Assembly (NCBI GenBank): GCA_903813345.2
Contig: CAIIXF020000003.1
Coordinates: 11,362,931 to 11,422,930, forward strand
Source: Owenia fusiformis
Lineage: Eukaryota; Annelida; Polychaeta; Sabellida; Oweniidae
Reading direction: 5' to 3'
DNA length: 60,000 nt
Shown in pieces: positions 1 to 13,300 of the stretch (positions are counted from its first letter, which is position 1; each line of letters opens with the position of its first letter). The notes beneath the pieces are model-generated. The model was not told the DNA's origin and made no database searches. It worked only from the letters and a program-made list of their open reading frames with translations. A program made the translations under genes and the position numbers.

Positions 1-28
1 GAGTGGTCCAAATTTTCTGATAGAAAAG

Positions 29-400
29 CTAAGTAGGCCTTATCAATATGATAAAAACCTTTTTGCCTGGTATCATGCCTATGAATCGTTTCATTTTAGG
101 AATGAGGTTTTGCCGAATTTTTATTGTAAGGCTAATTTCTTTGTTTGGTCCGAATAGGATTGATTTGGTTTTATCAATATCTAAAGAAAGTTTGTTCGCT
201 TTAATCCAGTCGTCAATATTGTTTAATTCATTATTGGAGATAGTAAGTAGACTTTCAATGGTTTTATGAGAGGCAAATAGATTTGTATCATCAGCAAACA
301 TAATAAAATCAAAGAAATTAATATATTTGTACATGTCATTTACATAAAGTATAAATAAGATAGATTCAAGTTCGGATCTACGTATGGAATCTACGTTCAC
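29..400 (-). pseudogene. non-LTR retrotransposon reverse transcriptase fragment
   Basis: The minus strand keeps about 120 codons with the palm signature FADDTNLFASH, preceded by ILFILYVNDM and followed by KLSLDIDKTKSILFG. This matches the central reverse-transcriptase palm of LINE-type (jockey/CR1/RTE-like) elements, where the ADD aspartates bind the catalytic metals. The 5' end, the endonuclease and the rest of the thumb are missing, so this is a decayed fragment that cannot act alone. It runs to within about 30 bases of the left window edge and may continue there. Assignment to RT is firm; assignment to a clade is not. Confidence 0.75.
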
Positions 401-446
401 TATTCGAGCCCCTTCCCCTTGATATACGATGTATCAGAGTGTAATG

Positions 447-1446
447 TACAGGGTGGGTCAAAAACGTACATATTTTTTTATTCCGACTTTTGAATGTGCG
501 TGGATTTCAATAAGATCTTGGCAGAACATGCAGGAATCTACATTACATTTAATTTGCTCCCGATATAGGATAAACTAGAAAACGGCAACTCCACGGCAAA
601 CAAGGCAAATATTTTCAAAAGTCTAAAATAGAAAGGGTTGTGGTCTTATGGCAAGCATATGGTAAAATATGTTTAAAAGTATCACCTCTTTGAGTAAAAT
701 TATGAAACCTTCGCAATTTAACACGATATTCAGAATTTTTGCTTAACAGTGTTTGCTTACTTACTGACTGCGAGCGTAAAAGAAATGAAAAGTCCTAGAA
801 TAACTACAAATTTCATCACTCGGCTACTGAAAGAAACGAAGTAGATATGTTCAGTGTATGTATAATATATGAAAAATAAGAATGCATACCTAGAAGAATC
901 AATGAAATTTTATGCTTCTTGAATTTTTGCGCAGTTAGGTTTTAGCCGGGTTTGTTACATTTGTACATCATTCAATTTCCTACCACCCTATCATATTTCA
1001 TGGCCATCAGACTGTTAGATACAATGACAGCACTTTAAACAACATGCTTCCGGTTTGGCCATCATTAGTCTACATCGTATACACAGTTGTCAATGATCCC
1101 AATGCATTTTTCAGCAGGTATGTCCTGAATGGCACGGATGATTTCATTTTTGAGGTCTGCAATAGTTCTGAGGTCATTCTCATACATTCTCTTTGCCGTA
1201 TCCCCACAGGCAGGGATATTTTTGACAACGTGTGTAGGTTTGCCAACAGCGCAATAGTGGCCACTGGGGCATGTTTTTTAAAGTGCTGTAACATTGTAGC
1301 CATCAGTCTGATGGTCATGATATCTAGCTAGTGGGCTTGGTATGAAATTGAATGATGTACTATGTAATATATAAAGGAATTATTCCTAAAAATGACAAAG
1401 ATATGAGGAAAATTGCACAAGGGTTTCCGTATTTGACCATCCTGTA
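447..1446. mobile_element. mariner-like element with degraded minus-strand transposase
   Basis: The left end TACAGGGTGGGTCAAAAACG and the inverted right end (TACAGGATGGTCAAATACGG when complemented) form an imperfect terminal repeat of about 20 bp, with TA at both borders. This is typical of Tc1/mariner insertion. On the minus strand about 1058-1240 reads as the C-terminal end of an IS630/mariner-type transposase, including KNIPACGDTAKRMYENDLRT and then IADLKNEIIRAIQDIPAE, ending at a stop. The upstream catalytic part is not open, so the copy is dead. Confidence 0.7.
1058..1240 (-). pseudogene. C-terminal remnant of a mariner-type transposase
   Basis: In one minus frame the sequence reads HVVKNIPACGDTAKRMYEND followed by LRTIADLKNEIIRAIQDIPA and ends at a stop codon. 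This resembles the conserved tail of mariner-superfamily transposases, after the last catalytic aspartate. The DDE residues are not in the remnant. It lies inside the TA-bordered inverted-repeat element at 447-1446, which supports the reading. Other frames through the same bases are also open, but their translations are not recognisable. Confidence 0.55.
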
Positions 1447-2365
1447 TAAAAATTGTCTGAAAAGTAATTAACACTCAGTAAAAGTTGGTGTATTTTAGTG
1501 AGAAAGAAGTTTTCTGCATACGATTATAACCAATGTTCCATTTTTTGGACAAGGCTGTATACTATTTATATACCTTCTAATTCTTTAATAAAGTACATTT
1601 GGATAACTTTATCTCTATGGAACATTTATTGAACAGTGCTTGTATTATAGCTACAAAAATGTACCATAGAATAACATATATATGATTGACATATAATATG
1701 TGATTGATGATACCATGCGCAATAATGCAAAATATATTATTCTGATATAATAATACAATATGATGGCATAGCCATTGATGGGTCATGGTTTTAATATACT
1801 GTATGTGAAAATTGAAACAATTTCAAGCTTTCCAATGACACCTCGATCAATAAAAAAGTACAGACATTCGACCTTTTTTCAAACATACGTAACTACTCAA
1901 TTACATGCAATGTAGTATATTTCAGCGATATTATGTAATTTCTCTCATTTACAAGACAGTCATTGTATAGCATATCCAACTAAGACTTACAATGACTCAA
2001 CTTACCTTTCAATTCCAAGATCCTCCAAATATCTTAATTATCAAAACTCAGGGGTCACCTATATGGGTGTGTACGATTCAGTAAAATACATGTGACATTT
2101 TCCTCATACTAGTAGAAGTATCTCGTCAAGCGCACAAACTCAAGAACACATGCAAATGAAAATACGTAAACCGATGGAATATTGGTTCAATTAAAGCCAG
2201 TATGTGAAGCCGTGCGTCTTACTGTATTGTTATTCCATTAATACCACTGCCTGGGGAAGCAGGGTGATTTGTTCTGATTTATAGTCTTAGCCAATACTAG
2301 CAGTTGAAATCTATGTTCACAACCATTTCAAGCCGATTATTTTCTTGAACAGAATATTTATTGTA

Positions 2366-3088
2366 TAGGGTGGTCCAAAAAAGTGAACCATTGCAACAGG
2401 CTATACTATTTGAGCAGAAAACACATTTTACATTTTCAATGACCATTTTGAAGCAGTTTTAACCATTCAACAATTGAGGGTCATATTACCTACACAAACG
2501 GTTACAGAGGGGGGGGGGGGGGCAAAGTTACCCCCTGTGACCCAAACTCCGAGAAGCCATTCATATAAATATCTTACTGGAATCAAAGGGAAATCTAATA
2601 TTCAGTGTTTTGAGCCATATTTCATTTGAATTGGTCCATGGTTAATGAAGATATTGACATTTTTTAGATTTCACTGGAAGATGTTTTCGTCTTTGGAAAC
2701 TTAGAACATTTCTTTGGATCACAATAACTTTGCAACTAACCGAGACAGGATGCTAATTTATAGACCATAATGTGCAGGGTTCAAATCAAAACAAAGTCAG
2801 TAAAACATCAGGTTCTTCATGATCAGATGGCGACTAAAATTATTTCCACGGGAAGATTAATTGTTGAAGGGCTGAAGAATCGCAAATGTTGAAGTTCACA
2901 TTTTATCGATTTTCAGTGATATTGGGTTAGGGCTTATAATTTCCGCAAATTTCAATACTACAAAAAGTTTATGGTACTGAAAAAAATTGTTCTTCTACAA
3001 CATGGGAAAATATGAAAGTATTCCTGCTTGTAATAAGGGAAATGTAGCCCATGCATTTCAACAGTTCACTTTTTTGGACCACCCTGTA
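2366..3088. mobile_element. mariner-type MITE, about 720 bp
   Basis: Both ends carry the inverted motif AGGGTGGTCCAAAAAAGTGA, exact over about 20 bp, and both borders are TA. The interior has no open frame of transposase type and includes a poly-G tract at 2511-2522. This is a non-autonomous Tc1/mariner-type element. The ends resemble, but differ from, those of the element at 447-1446, so the two are related families rather than copies of one another. Confidence 0.75.
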
Positions 3089-3350
3089 TATTGTTGAGCG
3101 CCGGTTCGGAACCTCTATAGTCAGAGCAAATGTGACTTGAATACTAAACTAATACAACATTTATATTCCAAATAGATCCTGGGATTTTTTTTTACTTTTT
3201 CGAATTACATAATTGCAGATTATTATTCTATTAAAGCACATTATTCCAATTTAAAAATACCAACTGAACGCAAACAAAACTATCTTATCTCATTATCTAT
3301 AATACAATACGCCGATCAATGCTCATTAGCAAGCTGATTTCAGAAATCCA

Positions 3351-3590
3351 CAGGCGTAGTTAGGGGGGGGGGGGGGGGCGATGGATAGAAAAAGAACTTT
3401 AATGAAGCTTCTATAGCTACGTGGAGCTCAATTTTGAAGGAAGTTGCATAAATTATTGTAAAATTCAAGGTAAATCTGAATTTTTTGGCTTGTTTATGCC
3501 ACAATCGCACCCCCTGACTGAAAACCGAATCTTTTGAAAACCGAATTTTGGCGATAACACCCCCCTGACTGAAAGCTGGCTACGCCCCTG
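3351..3590. mobile_element. short MITE with GGCGTAGCCAG-type ends
   Basis: The left end CAGGCGTAGTTAGGGG and the complemented right end CAGGGGCGTAGCCAGCTTTC are imperfect inverted repeats enclosing about 210 bp. A related single end lies at about 34794 (CAGGCCCGTAGCCAGG), and a degenerate relative at 35557-35752. There is no coding capacity. A long poly-G run next to the left end is probably a later expansion. Confidence 0.5.
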
Positions 3591-3885
3591 GGAACATATT
3601 CATGTTTTCTTCTCTATTCGTGATTTCAGTAATGTCTTTCTTTTGATGATAATCCATTTCTGTAATAATTTCTAAATTGATTAATAACTTCCGTCAACGA
3701 GACATGACATGTAATTAGAAACCCAAATGCTATCTCATCACTTCATGGTTGAATGATCTGGTTTCGAAAAACCGTACGTTCGTTTGATAATTCAATGCCC
3801 ATGCATATACTTTACACGCACGCCTTGTCGGAATGCAAACTAAGTAACCATTCTTATAGAAACTAATACATTATTGTAAAAATCT

Positions 3886-4144
3886 TTAGTTTTCTTGACA
3901 TAAAGTGTGCACTTTTGGGATTTTTAGAAAATAGACATGAAAAGGAATGACCAGAAGCCAGAAATTTATAAGATTGAAACAATTTTTGTTAGGCTGCTCG
4001 CTAGCCCGAAAGAAATTATGGTCCCCGGGGATTATGGTCTCATTTTTAACGGCCTTTACTGGCCTGGCCCTGATTGCGTCTAGGAATATTCTAGCGTTTG
4101 AAAGAGGCAAACCGATACCAGTGTCATCGTCCCGGGCAAAATGA
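3886..4144. other. CpG-richer open segment of unknown nature
   Basis: This stretch is open on both strands and is more GC- and CpG-rich than its AT-rich surroundings. The minus frame reads across GIGLPLSNARIFLDAIRARP; the plus frame reads across FLTAFTGLALIASRNILAFE and stops at 4142-4144. I recognise neither product and see no convincing splice sites. It could be a decayed coding exon or part of an unlisted repeat. It lies about 250 bp upstream of the RNF166-like start codon. Confidence 0.2.
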
Positions 4145-4389
4145 GAAATACTGTGTCTTTTTTCGTGCAGTGTATTTAAATGGACAACACATTCTAAATT
4201 TATTACAAGTTGACTAATAGATGATGAGATCCGTTGAAATTATATTATAGATATTGTAATTGTGAAAATAAATTATATTTACAATATTTGACAAATAAAT
4301 CACGGAAATGATTTAATATCCAATACCTATCAATATAAGTTTTGATGTCATTAAAAATTAGAATGTGTAAACATTTGTAAACATTAGAA

Positions 4390-7300
4390 ATGGCGCAAGG
4401 AGGTTCGACTTCTTACGACAATTTAGACGATGTGTCATGTCCCATATGCCTAGAAATATACGAAAAACCGTACAGGATATGTTGTGGTCACGTGTGAGTA
4501 TATAAATTAATTTTAATCCCGAACCGGTTCTACAAGAAACAGTTCCCAGGTCTGGTGAAAATTTTATACATTCAATTCTGAGTGCCAAAAATACATTGAT
4601 CTTAGTGCTCTTAGTGTATCAAGAGACCAAAACCTGGGGACCAAAGGCAGCATTAAAGTTCCAATGTGACATACAATTATAATGTCACAACAAGATATGG
4701 TTGCAGAAGTCTATACTGGAGAGACTGATAAGTCCATCTTGCCTATTATTACCACCTTGCAGGGCCTGTTCTAGGAGTTTTAGTACTAGTTGAGAAGGCA
4801 TTTAAATTGCTATATTGACGTGAGCAAAATTGTGTCGGGCGTTAATGACTTTAGTCGGGCAATAATGACATTATCCGCCCAGCTATGTTTCCTGGGAAAA
4901 GTGATATCGTTCAGTGCGTAAGATTTTCTATTTCAAATTTGCTATTTCAGCCCTGGGCATTAACGGTGGTAATAAAAGTAATTACGCATTTCTACGGGCA
5001 AAATAGTGAAATATTGGTCCTTGGGCCTGTGGCCCAATATCACTATATTGCCCTTTGAAATGACGTTATTGTACTATTACACAATGAGCTGCCTAAATTC
5101 TAAGTTTTATGTATCAAACTCCGGGTATCAAACTCTCACAAATGCTTGAAAAATAATTCCCGTCCACTCTAAGAAGCACAACAAATGAATTAAAGGCTTC
5201 ATACCTGCAACTGATTGAAGAATACGTACAAAAGCAACGCATGTCTTCATGGATCGCCACCGTTAGTATTGTGACCTAACCTTATTATCCCAACGAACGA
5301 AGTTCGGTAGGGATATAGTGAAGCCCTCCGTCCGTCCGTCAGTCAGTCAGTCCGTCCGTCCGTCCGGAAGATAACTCAAATACTAGTCAACTGATTTTCT
5401 TCATATTTAGTGGAAAGATGTATATTGGTAAATAGCTTTAAAAATGACGGGACTTTTTCGCAAAAATCATAAATTTTTCATTCTAAACCAAAGTAATGAA
5501 TATTATTGTTTGAAATTTTGGTAGTATATTTGCAACATCTATCTATTTCACATATATTCCGTGTTTTTCATCCTGACCCCCAGGGGCCGTGTATGGGGGG
5601 TCAGGAAAACAGAAATTTTCGCTAATTTTTAGATATTTCTGAAGTATAGCTTTATTATACTCAAATGAAAGGCAATTAAGAGTAGATTGCAAATATTGTA
5701 CCTTTTTCTTGATTCGAGCCTCGTAAAATTCAAAATGGCCGTCTAATGTACGATTTCGCAATAATTTTTTGATCCCTTCAAAGTATGGCTATATTATACT
5801 CAAATTGAAGGAATTTTGGAGTAGATCACAATTATGGTATTATTTTTCAGATTTGTACCTCAGAAAATTCAAAATGGCTGCTTTGCAGGAATTCGCAATT
5901 CTAAAATCTAAATTTTTCAATTTTAACCAAAGTAATGTCATGAGTATAATTGATTAGAATTTGGAAATTGATATTTTGTTCGTTGGGATTTGCTACTCCG
6001 CAGAGTTGCCATTATTTAGAAATGATAGGTTTCAAAATGGCAGAACTGCATTTTGAAAGCTGTCACGTGTCATGTTGCATTCTGGGAGCCAATCCTCCTT
6101 GGGGTGTAATCAGGGTCCAAAATCACCTCAACATTTGAAGAGTCGGTATTAAAGCGGCTACAAGGACTGTGGAGAGAAAAATTAATAAATTTTACCTTTT
6201 CTGAGCTATCGGGGCGAAGTTTGGTCTAACATCTTCTTCCTTGATAAATTGTTTAGAATCTATAATTCTATACAAGGAGTCCCACTTATAGATTTTTCAA
6301 ATTCTTTCCAAGTCGACGTCGAAATACCTAGCGGGTGAAATTGAAACTAATTTTTCTGGCTGCTCGATTTGATAAAATCTCTGATAGTGTGAGTCTTTTT
6401 ATGAAAATGTTTCTTATAGAAATCACTTGACGATTATTAGAAAGCATTAAAAGTTGAATCCAAAGCGTAATTTGAAATAAAAGTGAAAAAACATTGCGCG
6501 GACGTTAGAGAACAAACTTCCGGTAATATAAAAAATGGCGGACGAAGGAGAAGAAGAAGACGAAGAATTAGTGTCAAAGTTACCAATATCCCTTGGCCTC
6601 GGGTTCGATTCCTGGTTCAGACAAGTTTGTTTGTTCGTTATGTAATTCTCCGTGTTTGACTGAGTGGTTCACGACTCGTATAAAAGGCTGTGGTATGTAC
6701 CTGTATGTCTGTATACCTGTGCACAAAAAAGAACACAGGGCCCCTCCAAGGAGGGGTTTCTGGCTCTTTCTTCGAGTGTAAAATACGTAAAATACGGAAT
6801 ATACCAATGAGGTATTGCTCGCCAAATATGGCGGTAACCAAGATATAATAATAATAATAATAGAGGATATTCTTTTGCCATTATCGATCGATATGTGCAC
6901 AAATTCTAGTTGCATACATGGAAATAGATACATTTTTAAAGGCTATAACATATTCAACGCTTTCATTTTACGATAGGCCCAGGATCACTGGATACGACTC
7001 GGCAGTCCATACTGCTGCATTAACATGTGAAAATTGCTTCAAAGTTTTAAGTTCCCAATGGTCATTGTTATGGACACAAATTTCACTATATTTGTCCTTT
7101 CCAGGACGAAGAAAATAGAGCACTTAATTCCCTGAGGTAAGAGTTTACTATATGTGCGACAGAATGTCTTTTTGATTCTGATACTACTTATTTATGAAAA
7201 TGACTGTATGATAATCCAACAGACTGAGTTAATATTTTTAACCAAATTAAAAAAAATTATCAGACGAGAGATTATTCTTCGGCCAGAGTGTGGCCTTACG

Positions 7301-10300
7301 CTGATCATAGAGCCATGTTTGTTTTATTGCTTTTTACGCTATCTCTCATAGACCGTTGCTATTAAACTAAAATGTAATAAACATACCTCCATTGAACTTA
7401 GTATGAAGTCTTAGTTCATATGTCTGTCTATATTGGCTTTTATTTAGTATTTAGCATGCAATATCTCACAAATGACAGTGTCCATTTAATCCTAACAGAT
7501 GGAATCACTTCTAGCCAAGTGGCTAGAGACTCGAATAAAGTCTGTCAACCTTACTAAACATTATAAATGATTCATGTGTAATAAAAAAACTTGTTACACA
7601 TACCATAGTGGTTATCGCTAGTGCTGCGTAACCCCCCTTCTTCCGAGCACTGATGGTCTGGATGGGGGTACAGCACTGAAGCTGGGGTCAAGTTAGAGTT
7701 GAAATTTTATCAGTTGCCGTGACATTGATTCAGATTAAGAACAATAAATGGATGATAAAATACCACAGCTAACTATCAAGCCTACCTGTCATGTGTATTT
7801 AAATTCAGTTCTGCATATCATACTTATCAATTTTATTTTTGAAGTCTGTCTGTGTTTCCCTTTTGTTTTTACAAGTAAAGAATGCCCAAAGTACTTGTGG
7901 GCCCAAGCTTACATGGAAGTAGTTATATCAATCATTAGTTAGAAAATCTTATATTCCTACTAATTATTCATTGGTAATTTCTTTTAAGGTTGTGTTCCCA
8001 TTGCCTAGAGCAATATATGGCACTAGCAGAACCACATTGTCCAGTTTGCAGATGCATATTCAACCCACAGAAACGGAAGAAAGATTCAACCCTCATTAAA
8101 TTGATCGCATCTCAAAAGGGCACTTGTAAAGGATGCAATAAAAAGGTATGATAATTGTTGCAATCTAAATCAAGGGACTATTATGCTTGAGAGGGTATGT
8201 TTTTCACCTAGATCATATCTAAATTAACATTTTTTGTCAAAGGGTTTTTATTTATACTGATCTAAACAATGAGAAAATTAATTTCTCTTGATTATCGAAG
8301 ATTGACACAGAATTTATATGATGTAAAACATGTATGATTGCCTTCACAGATTTTGGCTATAGCCATGTTTCTCAGACCTTAGACTCACACCCCAAATATT
8401 TTCTCTGAATTCTTCCAAATACCTTGGGAATAGAAGTGTCTATAATGATAATTATATTGTTAAACTTTTCAATATATTATAATATTTTCACTTCCGAACT
8501 ATTGTACTTACTAGAGGATAGTGATACTAGGTGTACCAGTCTGTTAATAGCACCCAGTTGGTAGGTCTGTGAGAATGGCATGCATCTTTCAAAAATGGAA
8601 ATAAGCAAGTATTTAGTACAATATTTGGTGCCAGAATGACTGCAAATCATTTCATACAGTTCTTTTCCTTAGCTGCTCAAAAAATTCAAGTGTCGTTGTC
8701 TGGCACTTTGCCACAAAAATGAACATACTGTTGTATAGTACTGACTTCCCTTATGAAATAAATATTTGTTTTTGAGTGAAATAGGGACTTACCTCTAAAG
8801 TGGGGTAATACAAAGTTGCCTTCTAAAAAAACTTTTTATGTCCCCACCACATAGTGTGGGGCCATATTGTCGGCCTAGGCACGTCTGTCCGTCCGTCTGT
8901 CTGTACGTCCAACAGTTTTCCAAAACCACTACAGATATCACCTTCAAATTATCAGGGATAACTTACAAGTGCGTACAGATGTGGACTAAAAAGATTCTGC
9001 TCAATACCTTCTTCCCGTTGGCCATTTTGAAGTCACATGCTAGAATCCCTGTCTGCAAAATTTAAGAAAAAAACGGCTACACAGTTACTTTTAAAACTTT
9101 AGCATCTTGTTCAACTCATTTTATTCTACATCTGATTAGGTTATTTTGGGGGTGCGAATGTTGAATTTTTTTCCGGGTTCTAAGAATTTCCTGGTGAGAA
9201 CCCTGAGTCCTGAACTACCAACTCCTTATCTAAGGCTCTTAAAAAATCATCTGAGGGACTATTCTGGTTGTACAAGGTGTAAGAGAATGAGGGAAGATAT
9301 TCACTCTTCTTAATTTTCTTCATCTAGTTACAGTCAAAATTCCTGATTAACTGGTGTTCACATTTCAAATCTCTAATCTTTGATCATTAGAAAAATGGCA
9401 CAATTGAATGGCTCAGTGTGTATATTCTATGTGACTTTGAAACAAAATGAAACAGATAACTTTTGAAGTGATATGGCAATCAAGTGAGTACATCAGCATC
9501 ATGCAAAATTTGCAAAATTATTTTGCATTAAAACTGGGAAGTTTGTCTAACATTATGAAATGAAATGTCACCTCCACATTATTTATCATGGTGTCTATGC
9601 GCTCAGATCTAATTGTTGATTTATAAAAATACTTCAATGTTTTAATTTATTTGATCATTCATTTATTATTTAGATTTACATGTTTGACCATGCATAAAAT
9701 CAGTTTTAGCAAATACATACTACTAATCAATGATTTTTTAATTTTACCTGTTTAAATCTAACAATGAAAATATTTTATCCCTTTTGTAGAATACAAATTA
9801 TAATGTTTCTTTGGAGATCATGAATAATTGAGTTTGCCCAATGATTTATCTTTAAAAATAAGCAATGAAACTCCCCCGTGAAATCAAATTATGGGAATTA
9901 ATTATCACTTCATGTATTGTATTTTTTACTTAATTGAAAAAAGCCTGATACCATATGCCGTACACGCAGTTTCAAACCAGTATCCAATTTAATTGATGAA
10001 TTAATTAATATAGGAGATAGACAGGACATTTCATCAGGGTTTAGTTTAAAAATGGATTATATTGGCAAGAGAATGACTTGCCCTTCCTTAAAATATCACT
10101 CCAGGCATGCTATTTCCACTTTATTTTCTCTCATTTTAGAATTAGCATCATTTTCATTCAATTAAGGTTCTGAATTCAGGCATATATTTCATCATTTTTA
10201 TTAGCAGGATTTGCCTCTATTTTATGCATATTGAAGGAAATATTTGGATGGCATTTTACCCATGGGTAATTGCTGTCATAATTTTGTATAAAACAGCAGA

Positions 10301-13300
10301 AAAGATTTCCTGGATGGTGTAACAGACTGGCTGCTCCATTGGAATGCAACAAGTCTTATCAAATTTTTTAAGATAATATTTTTGGGCCAATAATTCGCAA
10401 AGCAAAATGGTAAGTGTTTTTCATTCATTTGAAGAGACTCCCCTTATATGATGCTGTTGTTTTTTGAAAAGCTAAAATAGTTCTGTATTATTTCTTTTCT
10501 ATAATGTGTTAAGATAGTTATATTTTAGATAATGGATTACTTTGTGATATCCATCATTTGTTATGCCTTAGATAAAAACTATATGAAACTTAAAATTAAC
10601 TGAACCTCAAATCATTTATTTTAGAGAGAATGTATTTCAATTCACATTGGACAAGCAGGGGTTCAAATGGGCAATGCCTGCTGGGAGTTGTACTGCCTTG
10701 AGCATGGAATCGAACCAGATGGTCAGATGCCAAGTGACAAAACCATTGGATGGGGCAATGACTCATTCAATACATTCTTCAGTGAGACAGGATCAGGGAA
10801 ACATGTCCCAAGAGCTGTGATAATGGATCTTGAACCCACTGTTGTTGGTATGTATCACAAACACAATGAATTATCAACATAAAGTATTTAGTCGGAATTC
10901 AAAATATTGAATTTACCCTTTGTTTGAACTAAAAGCCATGATGAAGGTCATATCAACATTAAAATTGTAGTCATTTTTTATAAATAGCAAGAGGGTTGTT
11001 TGATTTTCACCTGGGATTCATTGCATTTCACATATTTTCTTTTTTTATGATTTGGAGAATTATCATAGCCATTATTCAGACAAAATGAGTGGAGGATAGG
11101 AGCCTATTTCTGCGAAAAAATTCAACAATCTAAAATATTTATTTTTTCCAAAGAAAGTTAAATAAATTATTGCTATTCACATTCTGATGAAATCTGTTTG
11201 GTAATTTAGATGCGATGGAGGTCTACATAACTTTGGCAGAATAGTTTTGACTTTTCTGTCGGTGCTAAAATGCTTAGCTCTGAAGCCTTATTTAACCCTG
11301 GTTCCATATACTTGATACTCAGAAACATATTATTATAACATAAGCATTATCACCATACTATTTACTTGACAGTTTACCCCCAGTTTAATGTAATGATATA
11401 GATGAGATCAAAAAGTTCACTCCTCAATCTAAATAATGCGCGCTTTAAAGGGTTCAACATTTGTCTTTGAATTCCCTTTCATGCATATTAATTTAGAAAA
11501 ATTATAGAGGATTTAAGACCAAGCATTTAGCTTGCATACTATGATAGTTGTTCTAAGTTAAGTGATAAATATTTGTTAACAGAATGAACATTTCTTGTGT
11601 TTCAGATGAGATCCGCACTGGAACTTACAGGCAACTGTTCCATCCAGAGCAACTGATTACTGGTAAGGAAGATGCCGCCAATAACTATGCAAGGGGTCAC
11701 TACACAGTGGGCAAAGAGTATATAGACCAGTGCCTAGATCGTATAAGGAAACTAGCTGATAATTGCACTGGTCTTCAAGGCTTTCTTCTCTTCCATTCAT
11801 TTGGTGGAGGCACTGGGTCTGGATTCACATCGTTGTTGATGGAACGTCTATCTGTGGATTATGGAAAGAAATCGAAGCTGGAGTTTGCTATTTATCCTGC
11901 TCCTCAGATATCAACAGCAGTTGTTGAGCCTTATAACTCAGTCCTGACAACCCACACAACCCTCGAACACTCTGACGTTGCCTTCATGGTTGACAATGAA
12001 GCTATCTATGATATATGTTGCCGTAATTTAGACATTGAACGTCCAGTATACAAAAATCTGAATCGTATTATTGCCCAGGTTGTCAGCTCAATCACTGCCT
12101 CCCTACGTTTTGATGGTTCCTTGAATGTTGATCTAACTGAGTTTCAGACTAATTTGGTCCCCTACCCACGTATCCATTTTCCTATGGCCTCCTATGCTCC
12201 AATTATGTCTGCTCAGAGAGCCTTCCATGAGCAGCTTACAGTTCCTGAAATCTCTAAATCATGCTTTGAACCTGGTAACCAGATGGTGAAATGTGATCCT
12301 CGTAAAGGCAAGTACATGGCTTGTTGTATGCTGTATCGTGGTGATGTCGTTCCAAAGGATGTTAATGCCTCCATTGCTGCCCTTAAAAGTTCACATTCGA
12401 TTCAGTTTGTTGATTGGTGTCCAACTGGTTTCAAGGTTGGCATCAACTATCAGCCACCCACTGTTGTCTCTGGAGGGGATGTTGCCAAAGTGCAGCGTGC
12501 AGTCTGCATGTTGAGTAACACCACCGCCATTGCTGATGCGTGGGCTCGTCTTGACCATAAATTTGATCTTATGTATGCCAAGCGTGCTTTTGTCCACTGG
12601 TACGTAGGAGAGGGTATGGAGGAAGGAGAGTTCAATGAAGCTCGTGAGAATCTGGCAACACTCGAGAAGGACTATGAAGAAGTTGCAGCTGAGTCTGGAA
12701 CTGGAGATGATACTGATGAAGGAGATGAGTACTAATCACGTTGTACTACCATGATACTCATAAAGCATAACAAATTTAGATATAGAACAAATGAAATAAG
12801 TATTCATTAATAGTAATTTCATGTTTAGGTGTTACCTATAGATAAAACAACATGAGTAATGTGACATATTGGTTCTTGTGGACATCTAGGTATTATTTAT
12901 CAATAAATATTATTACAAATAAAAATAATATTCTGCTTAACATTAGTTGTGTCTATGAATGACCCCAGCTATGACTTCTTTAGTTAATGTTGCCAACAGA
13001 GACGCCAGAACTCCAAATTATAGGCATTTATTGAATTTTCATTTTGGAATCTTTTTATCGCACCCTAAGGTGCTATATTGTAATCAGTTTGCCTGGCGGT
13101 TGGGTGGGCGAGCAGGCAGGCGTCCCGAATAATCTTGTCTACAGGTTTCCAGCCAAACTGTTTGAAGGATTCATTTGAAATTCTCAGGGATGTTTCTACC
13201 TATAAAAGTTTAGAACTGATTAGTTTTACGGCATTCTGGGTAAATGTTAAGGCGGCCATTTTGGATTTTCCGTCCTAAAATCTTGTCTGTCAAGGCTTGT

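Larger units (their letters stand above)
4494..7988 (+). other. intron 1 of the RNF166-like gene
   Basis: This intron is bordered by GTGAGTA and TTTTAAG and is flanked by exons that rebuild the RING motif CGHVLCSHC across the junction. It contains a HINE-like element (5286-6017), a possible orphan exon start (6534) and a SINE-like sequence (about 6593-6870). The remaining 4494-5285 and 6871-7988 are AT-rich and show nothing further that I recognise. Confidence 0.6.

Noticed and set aside
1044-1331. 95-codon plus-strand open frame
   Set aside because: It is antisense to the transposase remnant inside the mariner-like element and resembles nothing by itself.
8838-9065. Open frame with repeated CPSVCLYV-type residues
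   Set aside because: It arises from the GTCY tract of a HINE-like element; the same reading appears in the element at 45947, so it is transposon sequence, not a gene.
11584-12735. Start of the third alpha-tubulin exon at an in-frame ATG (11584)
   Set aside because: The frame upstream of 11606 is intron; the acceptor at 11604-11605 restores the tubulin sequence DEIRTGTY in phase with exon 2.
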